A stretch of 53,679 nt of DNA from Polyangiaceae bacterium (GCA_023150915.1 JAKLKA010000038.1:1-53679), one strand, 5' to 3'; positions 1-9,467 are shown, numbered from the stretch's first letter. Notes: generated by a model not told the origin, from the sequence alone. Numbers and translations are program-made.

Positions 1-167
1 GCCGTGCTGCTGTAACCGCGCTGGCGCGCGTACTGCTTCATCGCGTCGTTGATCAGGTAGTCCACCGAGCACTCGAGCTCGCGGGCCATCTGCTCGAACT
101 TCTGCCAGAGCGATTCGCGACACTGGAAGGTGCGCGGGGCTTTCTTGTTCGGATCCGACGATTCCAT
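1..167 (-). CDS. RHH-like N-terminal segment of a larger protein (partial)
   Basis: The first 55 codons of a minus-strand gene whose 3' part lies outside the window. The product begins MESSDPNKKAPRTFQ and continues with an amphipathic stretch (SLWQKFEQMARELECSVDYL, then INDAMKQYARQRGY) that resembles a ribbon-helix-helix-type DNA-binding unit. Similar openings occur, as I recall, on myxobacterial proteins that carry an FHA domain further on, but the domain itself is not visible here. The ATG overlaps the TGA of the upstream HEAT-like lipoprotein gene by one base (TGATG), so the two are probably translationally coupled. The strand and start are well supported; the function is a guess. Confidence 0.6.
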   Translation of the reverse strand, partial: MESSDPNKKAPRTFQCRESLWQKFEQMARELECSVDYLINDAMKQYARQRGYSST

Positions 168-1816
168 CACTTGCCCTTGGCTTCGTCCTTCTTGCCCACG
201 GCGCGCTTCTCCATCGCCGGCTTGACGCAGTACTGGGCGAAATCTCCGAGCGTCTTGATGTCTTTCAGCTCTTGGCTCTTGCCCTCGCCCACCGCGCACT
301 TCCACTCGCAGTCTTCGGCGCCTTCCTTGCAGTCGGGCACCTTGCTGCGATCGCCGAGCGCCGATTCGACCTTGCCGAGGTCGGGCTTGCCGCCCCACTC
401 GTAATAGAAGCCCAGGGCAGCGAGCCGGACCGACACCGCCTGGTCGCGACCCAGGAACTTCTGCAGGGCGGCCTCGGGCTTGTCTTTGCCCTTCATCTCG
501 CCGAACAGCGCCCCGTAGCGGAGCGGCTCGGTGATGGCCATGTGGCGCACGTTCGCCAGCTTGCCCATGAACTCGTCGAGCTGGTTCGTCTCGCTCATCT
601 TGATCACGAGCTCGGCGGCCACCCAGCGGATCTTCCAGTTGTCGTTCGAGAACAGGCCGAACATGCGCTCGACGACCTGCTTGCGCGGCAGCTCGCCCAC
701 GCGCCTGAGGGCGATGTCCCGCACCGTGAGCGGCGTGTCTGCCGCCGACGCGATGTCGAGGATGCTCGAAACGTGCTTCGAGTTGTTCTTGTCGAGGTTG
801 CCTTCGAGCGCGGCCAGGGCAGCCGCACGGCGCTTCTCGTTCTTGTCGGTCTTGGCAAAATCGAGCAAGAACTCGACGGCCGGGGCCTGCCCGATCTTCT
901 TCATCGAGGCGAACGACCGCAGCAGCTCTTCTTCTTGGTACTGGTCGAGCTGCGCCGCGAACTGCTCTTTCGTGGGGTTCAGCTTGCTGGCCTTGTTGGC
1001 GGCGTCCACCAGCGGTGATTTCTGCTGAATCCAGTGGTCCGAGGCGATGTCTTTTCCGACCGCCACCAGGGCCTTGCTGGCGGCTTCTTTGGTCTTCGCG
1101 TCCCCCAGCTCGGCGACCAGATCGGCCATCCGATCCAGCTTCTTCGCCCCCGGAAGGATCTGCGCCGGCAGCCGCACCACGCTCTCGGCGCCCAGGTGGC
1201 GCAGCACCTGCTCCACACCATAGAGCTGCGACGACTCTTCCAGCCGCTCGGCGAAGTTGGTCATCGACCAGTCGATGAGCGCGGCGCGCAGACGCTGCTT
1301 GCTCTCTTCGCTCTGGACCAACACACCCTCGTTGTGGGTGAGCAGCGCATACGCGGCGTCCTTGAAGTCGAAGCTCGGATCGGCCGGAGCCGGTTGCCCG
1401 GCTTGGGCCTTCGGAGGCTCCTTCTTCATCTCGGCCTCGAGCCGCGGGACCATCTTGTTGACGATCTTCTCGCGGGTGGCCGGCGCCAGCGTCTCGAGCG
1501 ACGCCACCAGCCCCGGCTGGTCGTCTTGCCCGATGATGCCGATGCGGCGGCCGCCTCGCGCCTTCATCCGCACCATGCCCATCGCGGCTTCGACGCGCAG
1601 ATCGATGGGATACTTGTCGTGGATCAGCACCGCGACCAACTTGCGTGGTCCCTGTGCTGTGGTCGTCCACCTGTCGATGTCATCGTTGGTGGTGCGGCAT
1701 CCCGTCGAGGCCACTCCCAATCCGATCGCCAAGCCGATGGTGGCGACCCGGATCGAGCGCCCGAGGCGCCCGTCGAGTTTCCCCGAGAACCTTTTCGTTT
1801 TCGCGTACCTTGCCAT
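167..1816 (-). CDS. HEAT-like repeat lipoprotein
   Basis: A 549-residue protein. A basic N-terminus, a hydrophobic stretch around residues 22-38 and a lipobox-like ASTGC near residue 40 indicate a lipoprotein signal. The rest is rich in short paired alpha-helices with alternating Leu/Ala and Lys/Glu, for example near residues 315-345 (EKRRAAALAALEGN) and 385-400 (NWKIRWVAAELVIKM), in the style of HEAT or ARM repeats, which are usually protein-binding scaffolds. Four Cys occur near the C-terminus around a CKEGAEDCEWKC segment. It ends by overlapping the next minus-strand gene by one base and is divergent from ftsK, with a 181-bp gap between them. The specific function is unknown. Confidence 0.75.
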   Translation of the reverse strand: MARYAKTKRFSGKLDGRLGRSIRVATIGLAIGLGVASTGCRTTNDDIDRWTTTAQGPRKLVAVLIHDKYPIDLRVEAAMGMVRMKARGGRRIGIIGQDDQPGLVASLETLAPATREKIVNKMVPRLEAEMKKEPPKAQAGQPAPADPSFDFKDAAYALLTHNEGVLVQSEESKQRLRAALIDWSMTNFAERLEESSQLYGVEQVLRHLGAESVVRLPAQILPGAKKLDRMADLVAELGDAKTKEAASKALVAVGKDIASDHWIQQKSPLVDAANKASKLNPTKEQFAAQLDQYQEEELLRSFASMKKIGQAPAVEFLLDFAKTDKNEKRRAAALAALEGNLDKNNSKHVSSILDIASAADTPLTVRDIALRRVGELPRKQVVERMFGLFSNDNWKIRWVAAELVIKMSETNQLDEFMGKLANVRHMAITEPLRYGALFGEMKGKDKPEAALQKFLGRDQAVSVRLAALGFYYEWGGKPDLGKVESALGDRSKVPDCKEGAEDCEWKCAVGEGKSQELKDIKTLGDFAQYCVKPAMEKRAVGKKDEAKGK

Positions 1817-1997
1817 TCGAGGGCCCGCCCAGTTCCTTTGGGAACGAAGAGGCAGGAGTGTACAGGCTCGGCTGAACCCGACTCAAGCGAACGGCAGCCT
1901 TCTGTCGCGGAGGCAACACGAGCTGAACGGACGTCCGGTGGCCGCGGGCGCAGCTTATTTTCCCGGCCCGGCCAGCTGATGTAGGTCAGTACCTTAC

Positions 1998-4589
1998 ATG
2001 GGTGCCCGACCCTTTTCGCCTCGCCGCGCCCCGGCGTCGGAGCCTCTGCCCGCCGTCACGGCAACCCCCAGCTCGCCGCCCGCGGTCGCGGGGCGTGGGC
2101 GCGAGGCCGCCGCGCTCTTGCTGTTCGCCGTGTCGTGCTTCCTGTGCCTGGCCCTGGGCAGCTTCCGGCTCGACATGAACGACCCAAGTGTCGTGGGGCG
2201 CGACTGGGTCGGCCCGGTCGGCGCGCTGGTCGCCGGCGTTCTGGTCCGGGCGTTCGGCATCGTGGCCTGGCTGGTGCCGCTCGAGATCGCCCTGATCGGG
2301 TTGCCGCTGCTCCGCCGGAAGGACATCGGCTCGGCCAGCCTGCGCGTCGCGGGCGACCTGATCCTGGCCATCGTGCTGGCGTCGCTGGTGCGCGTGGCCG
2401 CGCCCGAGGTGATGGTGTTCGGGCGCGTGCCGTCCGGGGGCAACGTGGGGCTGGTGTTCGGCGAGCTGGCCCGCGGGCTGTTCTCGGCGGTGGGCTCGTT
2501 CCTGGTCGGCGGCACGATCGTCGGTCTGATCCTCATCGGGCGCAGCAGCTTCTCGTTCATCGGGCTGGTGCAGCGGGCGCTCGCGATCTCGGCGCTGCTC
2601 GCGGCGCGGGCCCGCGGTCTGTCCCAGCGCCTGGGCATTGCCTGGGTCCAGGCCCACCAGCTGCGCAAAGAAGAGCGCCAGCAGCGACGCGAGGCGGCCG
2701 TCCCCCCCATCACCTCGCACGAGACCGACGAGGCGATCATCGCGCAGCTGGTGGACGACGAGCCCTTCGCACCGTTCGAGACCACCGGGACCCCGCCGCT
2801 GGCCGTGTCCACGGCCCTGCGGGCTGCCGAAGCCGGGGGGCCGATCGAGGCGCTGCTGGTGGCCACGCCGCCGGCGACGCCCGAGCCGCTGCCGGAGCCG
2901 GCTGCGCCGACCCCGGAGCTGTCGGCGGTGGCTCTGGAGAGCGCCCCCTCGCCGCCGCTTCCGCCGGTCGAGAAGAAGCGCCCGCGCAAGTCGGCCGAGC
3001 CCGATCTGGTCATCGTCGAGACCTGCGAAGCGAAGATCGTCAAGCGCGGCGACGGCCCGTCGCCGCGCAACATCGCGGGCTATGCGTTCCCATCGCCCGA
3101 GCTTCTGGCGCCGTCCAGCCACGTCCAGAGCGACGTGGATCGCGAACGCATCCGGCAGAACGCCACCCTGCTCGAGAAGACGCTGGCCGACTATGGCGTG
3201 ACCGCGCGAGTGGAAGAAGTCCACCCCGGCCCGACCGTCACCATGTACGAAGTCGCGCCCGAGGCCGGGACCAAGGTCAGCAAGGTGGCGAGCCTGGCCG
3301 ACGACCTGGCGCTGGGCCTTTCGCGTACCGTGCGCATCGTGGCGCCGATCCCCGGCAAGAGCCGCATTGGCTTCGAGATCCCGAACGACGAGCGCATTCC
3401 GGTCAACCTGCGCGAGCTGATCGAGGACAAGCACTTCGCCAAGCTGGCCGAGAAGGCCCCGCTGCCCGTGGTGCTGGGTCGCGACATCGTGGGCGTGCCG
3501 TTCTACGCCGACCTGGCGTCCATGCCCCACGTGATCGTGGCGGGTGCCACCGGCGCCGGCAAGAGCGTGGGCTTGAACGTGATGCTCTCGAGCCTGCTGT
3601 TCTGTCGCACCCCCGACGAGCTGCGCTTCTTGATGATCGACCCCAAGGTGGTCGAGCTGGCGCCGTTCGACGGCATTCCGCACATGCTGTTGCCGGTGGT
3701 GACCGACATGAAGAAGGCCGCCACCGCCCTGAAATGGGCGGTCGACGAGATGGAGCGGCGCTATCAGATGTTCGCCAACGCCGGCACCAAGAACATCGCC
3801 ACCTACAACGCCTGGGTGAAGCGCGTGGTCAGCGGCGAGATCCCGGCGCCCTCGCCCGAGGTGGTCCAAGCCCTGGCGCCCGACGGCTCGATGGTCAGCG
3901 TGGCGCCGGCGAAGGACGGCACCGACGGCAAGAGCTTGCCGCACGCGCTGCCTTACATCGTGATCGTGGTCGACGAGTTCGCCGATCTGATGATGCAACA
4001 GGGCAAAGAGGTCGAGGTCAGCGTGGCGCGCCTGGCGCAGAAGGCGCGCGCGGCCGGCATGCACGTGGTGGTCGCCACCCAGCGGCCGAGCGTGGACGTG
4101 ATCACCGGGATGATCAAGGCGAACTTCCCGTCGCGCATCGGGTTCCGGGTGGCCCAGAAGGTCGACAGTCGGACCATCCTCGACGAGCAGGGCGCCGAGC
4201 TCTTGCTGGGGCGGGGGGACATGCTGGTCAAGCTCAACGGCTCGACCGACACCCGGCGCGTCCAGTGCCCGTTCGTGAGCGAAGAAGAGGTCGCGGCGCT
4301 CACCGACTTCGTGCGCAAGCAGGGCACGCCGAACTACCACGAAGAGATCCTGGCCGCCGCCGACGAGTCGGACGAGGACCAGGACGCCGACGAGGCCATC
4401 GACGCCCGCTTCGAAGAGGCGGTCCGAATCGTCCAGGAGACGCGTCGCTGCTCCACCAGCTGGCTGCAGCGGAAGATGACGATCGGCTACAACCGTGCAG
4501 CGAAGATCGTCGAGGTCATGGAGCGGCGGGGCTTCGTGGGGCCGCCGAATGGGGCGAAGGATCGCGAGATCCTGATGCCCCCGCCCTGA
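1998..4589 (+). CDS. ftsK: FtsK/SpoIIIE-type DNA translocase
   Basis: An 863-residue membrane-anchored, ATP-driven DNA pump that clears chromosomes from the division septum and directs them to the dif site. Four hydrophobic segments lie at about residues 34-57, 73-108, 115-136 and 153-181. A low-complexity Pro/Ala linker follows to about residue 330. The RecA-type motor has a Walker A GATGAGKS near residue 517 and a Walker B IVIVVDEFADLM near residue 653. The C-terminal winged-helix gamma domain (CSTSWLQRKMTIGYNRAAKI, around residues 813-835) is the part that reads polar chromosomal sequences. All expected parts are present and the length is typical for a short-linker FtsK. The ATG lies 10 bases after an imperfect palindrome, near the start of the probable transcript. 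Confidence 0.96.
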   Translation: MGARPFSPRRAPASEPLPAVTATPSSPPAVAGRGREAAALLLFAVSCFLCLALGSFRLDMNDPSVVGRDWVGPVGALVAGVLVRAFGIVAWLVPLEIALIGLPLLRRKDIGSASLRVAGDLILAIVLASLVRVAAPEVMVFGRVPSGGNVGLVFGELARGLFSAVGSFLVGGTIVGLILIGRSSFSFIGLVQRALAISALLAARARGLSQRLGIAWVQAHQLRKEERQQRREAAVPPITSHETDEAIIAQLVDDEPFAPFETTGTPPLAVSTALRAAEAGGPIEALLVATPPATPEPLPEPAAPTPELSAVALESAPSPPLPPVEKKRPRKSAEPDLVIVETCEAKIVKRGDGPSPRNIAGYAFPSPELLAPSSHVQSDVDRERIRQNATLLEKTLADYGVTARVEEVHPGPTVTMYEVAPEAGTKVSKVASLADDLALGLSRTVRIVAPIPGKSRIGFEIPNDERIPVNLRELIEDKHFAKLAEKAPLPVVLGRDIVGVPFYADLASMPHVIVAGATGAGKSVGLNVMLSSLLFCRTPDELRFLMIDPKVVELAPFDGIPHMLLPVVTDMKKAATALKWAVDEMERRYQMFANAGTKNIATYNAWVKRVVSGEIPAPSPEVVQALAPDGSMVSVAPAKDGTDGKSLPHALPYIVIVVDEFADLMMQQGKEVEVSVARLAQKARAAGMHVVVATQRPSVDVITGMIKANFPSRIGFRVAQKVDSRTILDEQGAELLLGRGDMLVKLNGSTDTRRVQCPFVSEEEVAALTDFVRKQGTPNYHEEILAAADESDEDQDADEAIDARFEEAVRIVQETRRCSTSWLQRKMTIGYNRAAKIVEVMERRGFVGPPNGAKDREILMPPP

Positions 4590-4648
4590 AACTGGTCGCT
4601 GGTTTTGCCGGCGGTGGCGCGCTCGGCCTATGATTCCGTAGCCCGAAG

Positions 4649-6208
4649 ATGTCCGCGCCGGACGACGTGATTCCGCTTCCGCTCGACGACGACGATGACG
4701 ACGTCGCGTGGGCGCTCCAGACGGCTGCCGTTCAGTGGCGCCGCGGCGCGAAACCGGACGCCGTGCTCTGGCTGCGCCGGGCGGTCGAGTCCGCCATGGA
4801 GGTGGGGCACACCCCCCGGGCGATGCAGATCAATGCGCTGATTGCCGGGGTCGAAGAGCGGATCGTCAACGACGTCTTCTCGTCGCCGCCGCCGCCGGCC
4901 GATGAGCCCACCACCGTGGACAACCTGCTCGAGAGCACGGTGTCCACGGGCCGCGCCAGCATCGACGTCGAGTTCGAAGAGGAAGTCCCCACCGACATCG
5001 TCGCGCCGCCCGACGCGTTCGCGCGGCCGCCGATGGAGGTGCCGCCCGAGCCAGCGGCAGTGGCCCCCGCGACCATCCCGGCCGAGGGCCGCAAGCGACG
5101 CGCCCGGCCGCCCCCCGCGCCCTCGAAGCTCGCCAAGGGGTCCGCGCCGCCGCCGCCCCACCTGCCGCAGCCGGTCGGTGCCGCTCCCCGCGACGTTCCG
5201 GCGCAGGTGTTCGAGGCGCCCACCGTCACGCCGACCAGAGACCCCGAGGCCGAGCCGCCCGAGAGCGTGTCGCCGGACTCGGCCCCCACGCTCAGCACGA
5301 GCGAAGCCGAGATCTTGGGCACCCTGGCGTTCGCACCGCCGAGCGTCGAGCCCGACATCGACGCGCTGCTCACTGCGGCCGCTCACCCCAGCACCGATCC
5401 GGCGCGCAGCACCGAAGCGGCGCCGCCGCTGCCAGCGCCCGAATCCGAGCCCGCCGACGCCGAGCCCTGCATCCGCGGGGTGAGCCTTGCCAACGTCGCC
5501 GGCCTGCAAGACCTGCCGCCGGAAGCCCAGGCCGAGCTGGTCCGAAGCGCGCGGATAGAGACCCTGGACATCGACGAAGAGGTGAGCGCGTTCGCCGTCG
5601 CGTTGGTGGTCGAGGGCTGGACCAGCGTGATGCCCTCGATCGCAGACGTTGCCTGCGCGTTCGCCCAGGTCGGCGACGTGGTCTTCACCCACGGCACGCT
5701 GGAAGAGAGCGTCGCGTTGCGCGTGGTTGCCGGCGAAACCGATACCCGGGTGGCGGTCTGGGACCAGGCCGCCCTGGAGCACGCCACCTCGGCTTGCCCC
5801 TGGGTGGCCGACGAGCTGCGGCTGGTGGCCGATCGCTTCCAGGCCCTGGCCGGCGCGACCATGGGGCCGCTCGGCGACCGGCTCGACGATACGCTTCGGC
5901 AGATGGTCACGAGTCGATGCGAGGTGCGCGCGTTCGCTGGCGGTGAGGGCATCGTCACCTCGGGCAGCCCCGTCCCGGGCATGTTCATCGTCGGTGCCGG
6001 CGCCGTGGAGCTGATCAGCGGCCAGGACGTGGTCGGCGAGCTGGGGCCCGGCGAATTCCTGTTCGCCACCTCGGTGATGTCTGCTTCGATGGCTCCGATG
6101 GGGGCTCGGGCCGGATCGAACGGCGCCCTGCTCTTGTTCGCGGAGCGGCACGCGGCCCACGAGCTGATGCTCAGCGTGCCGCCGCTGCTCGAGATCCTCG
6201 CAGGCTGA
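4649..6208 (+). CDS. cyclic-nucleotide-binding-fold protein with low-complexity middle
   Basis: A 519-residue protein that follows ftsK in the same direction after a 59-bp gap. An acidic start (LPLDDDDDDV) leads into a helical region around residues 18-75, then roughly 200 residues rich in Pro, Ala and Glu that are probably disordered. The C-terminal region from about residue 415 has the beta-roll look of a cNMP-binding/CRP-like domain: VRAFAGGEGIVTSGSPVPGM, then FIVGAGAVELISG and ELGPGEFLF. The phosphate-binding Arg/Ala signature of true cAMP binders is not obvious, so it may only be a cupin-like sensor. There is no DNA-binding domain and no signal peptide. Its role and any link to FtsK are unknown. 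The last 38 bases overlap the convergent gene on the minus strand. Confidence 0.7.
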   Translation: MSAPDDVIPLPLDDDDDDVAWALQTAAVQWRRGAKPDAVLWLRRAVESAMEVGHTPRAMQINALIAGVEERIVNDVFSSPPPPADEPTTVDNLLESTVSTGRASIDVEFEEEVPTDIVAPPDAFARPPMEVPPEPAAVAPATIPAEGRKRRARPPPAPSKLAKGSAPPPPHLPQPVGAAPRDVPAQVFEAPTVTPTRDPEAEPPESVSPDSAPTLSTSEAEILGTLAFAPPSVEPDIDALLTAAAHPSTDPARSTEAAPPLPAPESEPADAEPCIRGVSLANVAGLQDLPPEAQAELVRSARIETLDIDEEVSAFAVALVVEGWTSVMPSIADVACAFAQVGDVVFTHGTLEESVALRVVAGETDTRVAVWDQAALEHATSACPWVADELRLVADRFQALAGATMGPLGDRLDDTLRQMVTSRCEVRAFAGGEGIVTSGSPVPGMFIVGAGAVELISGQDVVGELGPGEFLFATSVMSASMAPMGARAGSNGALLLFAERHAAHELMLSVPPLLEILAG

Positions 6209-6854
6209 CCGCGCGATCGTCGGGCCGCTCGATCGCCCAGACCAAGGCCTGGTTGCCCTGCGCGCCGGCGAACCGCAGCCCGATCCACCGGGCGCTCGCC
6301 GCAATGGTGGGGCGCCCGTCGCCCCGGGCCTTCGGGAAGCGAATGCGATAAGCGCTGCGCCACGGCGTGGTGTAGGGGAAGTACGTGCGCTCGATGGCGC
6401 CGGGCTTCTTGATGGGCTCGATCTCGGCGGGGGCGGTCTCGCTGCCCTGGTCGTCGATCAGGCGCACGATCCACGCGGGGCTCTCGGCGCTCAGGTCACC
6501 CCACTTGTGGCGCTGGGCATAGAGCGCCACGTAAAATGTGTGGGAAGACCGGCTTTCGGCCAGCGAGCGCTCGAGCAGCGTGCGCCGTTGGTCGACGGTC
6601 AAGCGGTAGTCGTCGGCGTATCGCACCACGTACGCCCAGCGAAAGTCCCACGACTCGTAGGTGGCCGTCACGCTGAGGACGTTGTCCATCTCGGTCGCGG
6701 TCACCAGATCGTCGCTGCGCGTCCAGCGGTCGAGCACGATCTCGTAGTCGGTCGGCGCGTATTCACGGGGCCCTTCGCTCAGCGGCACTTTCGGCTCGGC
6801 GCAAGCGCCGAGCACGCAAGCTGCCAGGGCAAACAGAGCGGTGCGGGGCGCCAT
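6171..6854 (-). CDS. lipoprotein of unknown function
   Basis: A 227-residue protein starting at the Met of MAPRTALFALAACVLGACAEP. Longer upstream starts are possible but would precede the signal peptide. The lipobox VLGAC near residue 18 marks it as a lipoprotein. The mature part is rich in Trp, Tyr and Arg and contains WDFRWAYVVRYADDYRLTVDQ-like segments and two short beta-strand-rich stretches. I recognise no family. It starts 10 bases after lpxC and probably closes the rseP-lpxC transcription unit, which suggests an envelope role. Its 3' end runs 38 bases into the convergent plus-strand gene. Confidence 0.75.
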   Translation of the reverse strand: MAPRTALFALAACVLGACAEPKVPLSEGPREYAPTDYEIVLDRWTRSDDLVTATEMDNVLSVTATYESWDFRWAYVVRYADDYRLTVDQRRTLLERSLAESRSSHTFYVALYAQRHKWGDLSAESPAWIVRLIDDQGSETAPAEIEPIKKPGAIERTYFPYTTPWRSAYRIRFPKARGDGRPTIAASARWIGLRFAGAQGNQALVWAIERPDDRAVSLRGSRAAAAR

Positions 6855-6864
6855 TGCCCTCAGC

Positions 6865-7698
6865 CTAGCGCTCAAGGTCGCCGGTTTGTAGTTTGCGGAC
6901 GACGCCGGCCTCGAGCGCACGCTGCATCACCCGGTGCGAGGCCGCGTGCCCCGGCCGGACCGCCGAGACCCGTCCCAGCGGCGGCCCGCCGTACAGGAAC
7001 AGATCACCCATCAGGTCGAGGAGCTTGTGGCGGGCGGCTTCTTCTGCGGAAAACGGGGCAGACGGCGGCAGGGCGCAGCCCCCTTCGTCGAGCGCCACGA
7101 CCGCCGCCGGATCCACGTGCAGCGCCCGACCCCGTGCGCGAAGCTCGTCGGCCTGGGCCAAGAAGCCGAAAGTGCGCGCGGTGGCGATCGTCGCCAGATA
7201 TGCCTCGGTGTCGTCGGCCCCATGCTCGGCGCTGGCCCGCCCGAGCGCCCCGGGGAAGTCGACCTCGACGGCGACCCGAGCGGCGTCACCCGGCTCGAAG
7301 GTGTAGCGACTCGCGCCGTCGACCAGCACCTCGGTCCGGGTGACGCGCAGCCTCGACGGCTCGCGTCGGAGCGGCAGGATCCGGAGCGCCCGCGCGAGCT
7401 CCCGCGATCCGCCGTCGAGCAGCGGAACCTCGGGGCCGGGCACGCTCACCGTGAGCCCGCTCCGAACGTTCAGCCCCGCCAGGGCCGAGAGCAAGTGCTC
7501 GCACAGATCCACTTCGACGCCGCCCTGCCGCGGCCGCAGGCAGACGCCCTGGTCGGCGCGGACCAGCTCCAGCTGCTCGAGGCTGGCCTCGCTCTGCCCC
7601 ATGCGAAACAGCAGCGGCCCAGGCCGCGCATCCAGGCGAACGCTGCAGCGCTTGCCGCTGTGCAGTCCCCGCCCGTGGAGCTCGACCCAGCCGCTCAC
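6865..7698 (-). CDS. lpxC: UDP-3-O-acyl-N-acetylglucosamine deacetylase
   Basis: LpxC is the zinc enzyme of the committed step of lipid A synthesis, deacetylating UDP-3-O-acyl-GlcNAc in the cytoplasm. Visible motifs are HGRGLHSG (residues 8-15), CEHLLSALAGL with Glu67 and His68, ARTFGF near 175, ARHKLLDLMGD with His224 and Asp228, and GHAASH with His251. The expected zinc ligands (two His, one Asp) and the catalytic Glu are all present. At 277 residues it is about 25 shorter than the E. coli enzyme. Its start overlaps the rseP stop by four bases, so translation is likely coupled. Pairing lpxC directly with rseP is not the E. coli arrangement. Confidence 0.93.
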   Translation of the reverse strand: MSGWVELHGRGLHSGKRCSVRLDARPGPLLFRMGQSEASLEQLELVRADQGVCLRPRQGGVEVDLCEHLLSALAGLNVRSGLTVSVPGPEVPLLDGGSRELARALRILPLRREPSRLRVTRTEVLVDGASRYTFEPGDAARVAVEVDFPGALGRASAEHGADDTEAYLATIATARTFGFLAQADELRARGRALHVDPAAVVALDEGGCALPPSAPFSAEEAARHKLLDLMGDLFLYGGPPLGRVSAVRPGHAASHRVMQRALEAGVVRKLQTGDLER

Positions 7699-8708
7699 CG
7701 CCCACGAATGTCGAACACGCTGACGACCGCGATCAGCGCCAGCAGCATCAGCAGCCCCACCGCATGGACGTGGGCCTCGATCTTGGCGTTGGGGCGTCGC
7801 CGCGTGATCGCCTCGTACGACAAGAACATCAGCCGCCCGCCGTCCAGCGCCGGGAACGGCAGCAGGTTGAAACCCCCGAGATACGCGCTCAGAAGCCCGA
7901 GCAAGAACAGGTATTCGGCAGCGCCCTGCTCGGCGGCGCGGCTGGTCTCGCGGACGATGCCGACCGGTCCGGAGACCTCGGGCTTCTCACGCCCGGTGAT
8001 CATTCGCCCCAGGCCCACCACCAGCGCCTCTACCACCTTGGCGGGGTGAATCACCGACTCGATGGCTGCCTCTTTCACGCCCAGGGCCGGAACGGCCGAC
8101 ACCGGTCGCACCCCGATCTGCCCGCCACCGCCCTTGGCCTTGGGTTCGGGCGTGAGCTCGATGGTCTTCTGCTCGCCGCCGCGCTGCACGACCACGCTCA
8201 TCTTCTGGTTCGCGCGCGGCAGAACCAGCTCCGGGATCTGCTCCCAGCGCTCGATCTTGGTGCCGTCGATGCTCACCACCTTGTCGCCGTTCATCAGGCC
8301 GGCGCGCTCGGCGGCGCCGTCTTTCATGACCTGCACCTTGGTGGCCTCGCCGCCGATCAAGAACGCGACGAAGAAGAACACCGACGCGAACAGGTAGTTC
8401 GCCAGGGGCCCGGCGACGATGGCCGAGATGCGGCCCAGGAGCGAGGCGTTGGCGTAGCTGCCCTTGTCGTCGGGGTCGACCTCTTCCAGCGGGTTCATCC
8501 CCGCGATCTGGACGTAGGCCAAGAACGGGATCAGCGCGACCTGATAGACGGTGTCGCTGCCGCGAGGCTGGTGTCGCCACAGCGCGGGGCCGAAACCGAT
8601 GCTGAAGCGGATCACCCGCATGCCGAAGGCGCGGGCTGCCAAGAGGTGGCCGGCCTCGTGGATGACCATCAAGAGGGCCAGACCGAGAATGCTGACGAGG
8701 ATGGTCAC
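7695..8708 (-). CDS. rseP: site-2 zinc metalloprotease, RseP family
   Basis: A 337-residue intramembrane protease of the RseP/YaeL family, which cleaves membrane anchors of regulators such as anti-sigma factors. The zinc-binding HEAGH is at residues 17-21 in the first membrane segment. A single PDZ domain lies at about residues 120-200 (AAERAGLMNGDKVVSIDG), and the second catalytic motif NLLPFPALDGGRL is near residue 285. There are about four membrane segments. The start is GTG. A TATAGA hexamer about 17 bases upstream of it on the minus strand could be a -10 element, with no clear -35. It heads the minus-strand group rseP-lpxC-lipoprotein. Confidence 0.93.
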   Translation of the reverse strand: MTILVSILGLALLMVIHEAGHLLAARAFGMRVIRFSIGFGPALWRHQPRGSDTVYQVALIPFLAYVQIAGMNPLEEVDPDDKGSYANASLLGRISAIVAGPLANYLFASVFFFVAFLIGGEATKVQVMKDGAAERAGLMNGDKVVSIDGTKIERWEQIPELVLPRANQKMSVVVQRGGEQKTIELTPEPKAKGGGGQIGVRPVSAVPALGVKEAAIESVIHPAKVVEALVVGLGRMITGREKPEVSGPVGIVRETSRAAEQGAAEYLFLLGLLSAYLGGFNLLPFPALDGGRLMFLSYEAITRRRPNAKIEAHVHAVGLLMLLALIAVVSVFDIRGR

Positions 8709-8797
8709 CGGAGTCTTTTCTATAGCCTTCCCGGCCGGGGCCTGCCACGGGGCGGCGATTTTCGGCCGACCCGGGGGCTCGGGCGTTCAGGCCGCCG

Positions 8798-9310
8798 TCA
8801 GAACGCGAACGAAGCGCCCAGGCTCATGGCCGGGAACCCGACGCGCGCGGTCAACGCGATCTTGTCGCTGAAGTGGAAGCGCGCGCCGCCGTACACCGCC
8901 GGGCGAAGCCCCTTGGCGTTGCCCAGCCACATGCCGAAGCCCGGCTCGCCGAACACACTGAAGCTTCGGCTGAGCCAGAAGTTCCACTGCATCACGATCG
9001 GGACCCACAGCGCCTGGTGCTTGCTCTCGAAGGCGATCCAGTCGAAGCCGAATCCCAGGCCGACGGTGTTGTTGATCTTGCGAATGAACCCGTTGTCGAC
9101 CAGCTCGAACGTGCCCCGGAAGCCCGGCCCGTACCCCTTGCCGGCCTTGTCCCCGGGCGGGTCGAAGCCGAAGAAGAAGTGCGGCTCGGCCTCGAAGACA
9201 TAGTCCGGGTGCCGACCGGGCTGCTTGATGACCATCTCGGCGTGCGCCGGCGCGGGCCAGGCGAGCACGGCCGAGAAGGCGACGACGGCGAACGCGGCTG
9301 ATTTCCCCAT
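8798..9310 (-). CDS. small outer-membrane beta-barrel protein
   Basis: A 170-residue secreted protein with a clear Sec signal peptide (MGKSAAFAVVAFSAVLAWPAPAHA, cleavage after AHA). The mature chain alternates aromatic and small residues in strands such as YVFEAEPHFFFGFDP and GLGFGFDWIAF, and ends in Phe (SLGASFAF), the usual terminal signature for outer-membrane assembly by the Bam machinery. The size would suit an eight-stranded barrel. It is transcribed toward rseP with an 89-bp gap and is divergent from the TPR gene. No specific family is recognised. Confidence 0.75.
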   Translation of the reverse strand: MGKSAAFAVVAFSAVLAWPAPAHAEMVIKQPGRHPDYVFEAEPHFFFGFDPPGDKAGKGYGPGFRGTFELVDNGFIRKINNTVGLGFGFDWIAFESKHQALWVPIVMQWNFWLSRSFSVFGEPGFGMWLGNAKGLRPAVYGGARFHFSDKIALTARVGFPAMSLGASFAF

Positions 9311-9467
9311 CGAGTCCTTTTTCTTCTTGCAGGACTTCCGCGGCTTGTCGAGCCCCGTTGCTCGGGGCGAGCCCCGCTGCTAGTTTCCGCGCCCCCGAAC
9401 CGGGGAGCCGACGGTCACGGCCGCGGCTCGGGTCGAGCGCTCAGCCGACCCCAGAAGAGGTGTTCCA

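Noticed and set aside
1986-4340. 784-codon open frame opposite ftsK
   Set aside because: FtsK motifs are complete on the plus strand; the opposite product is compositionally nonsensical.
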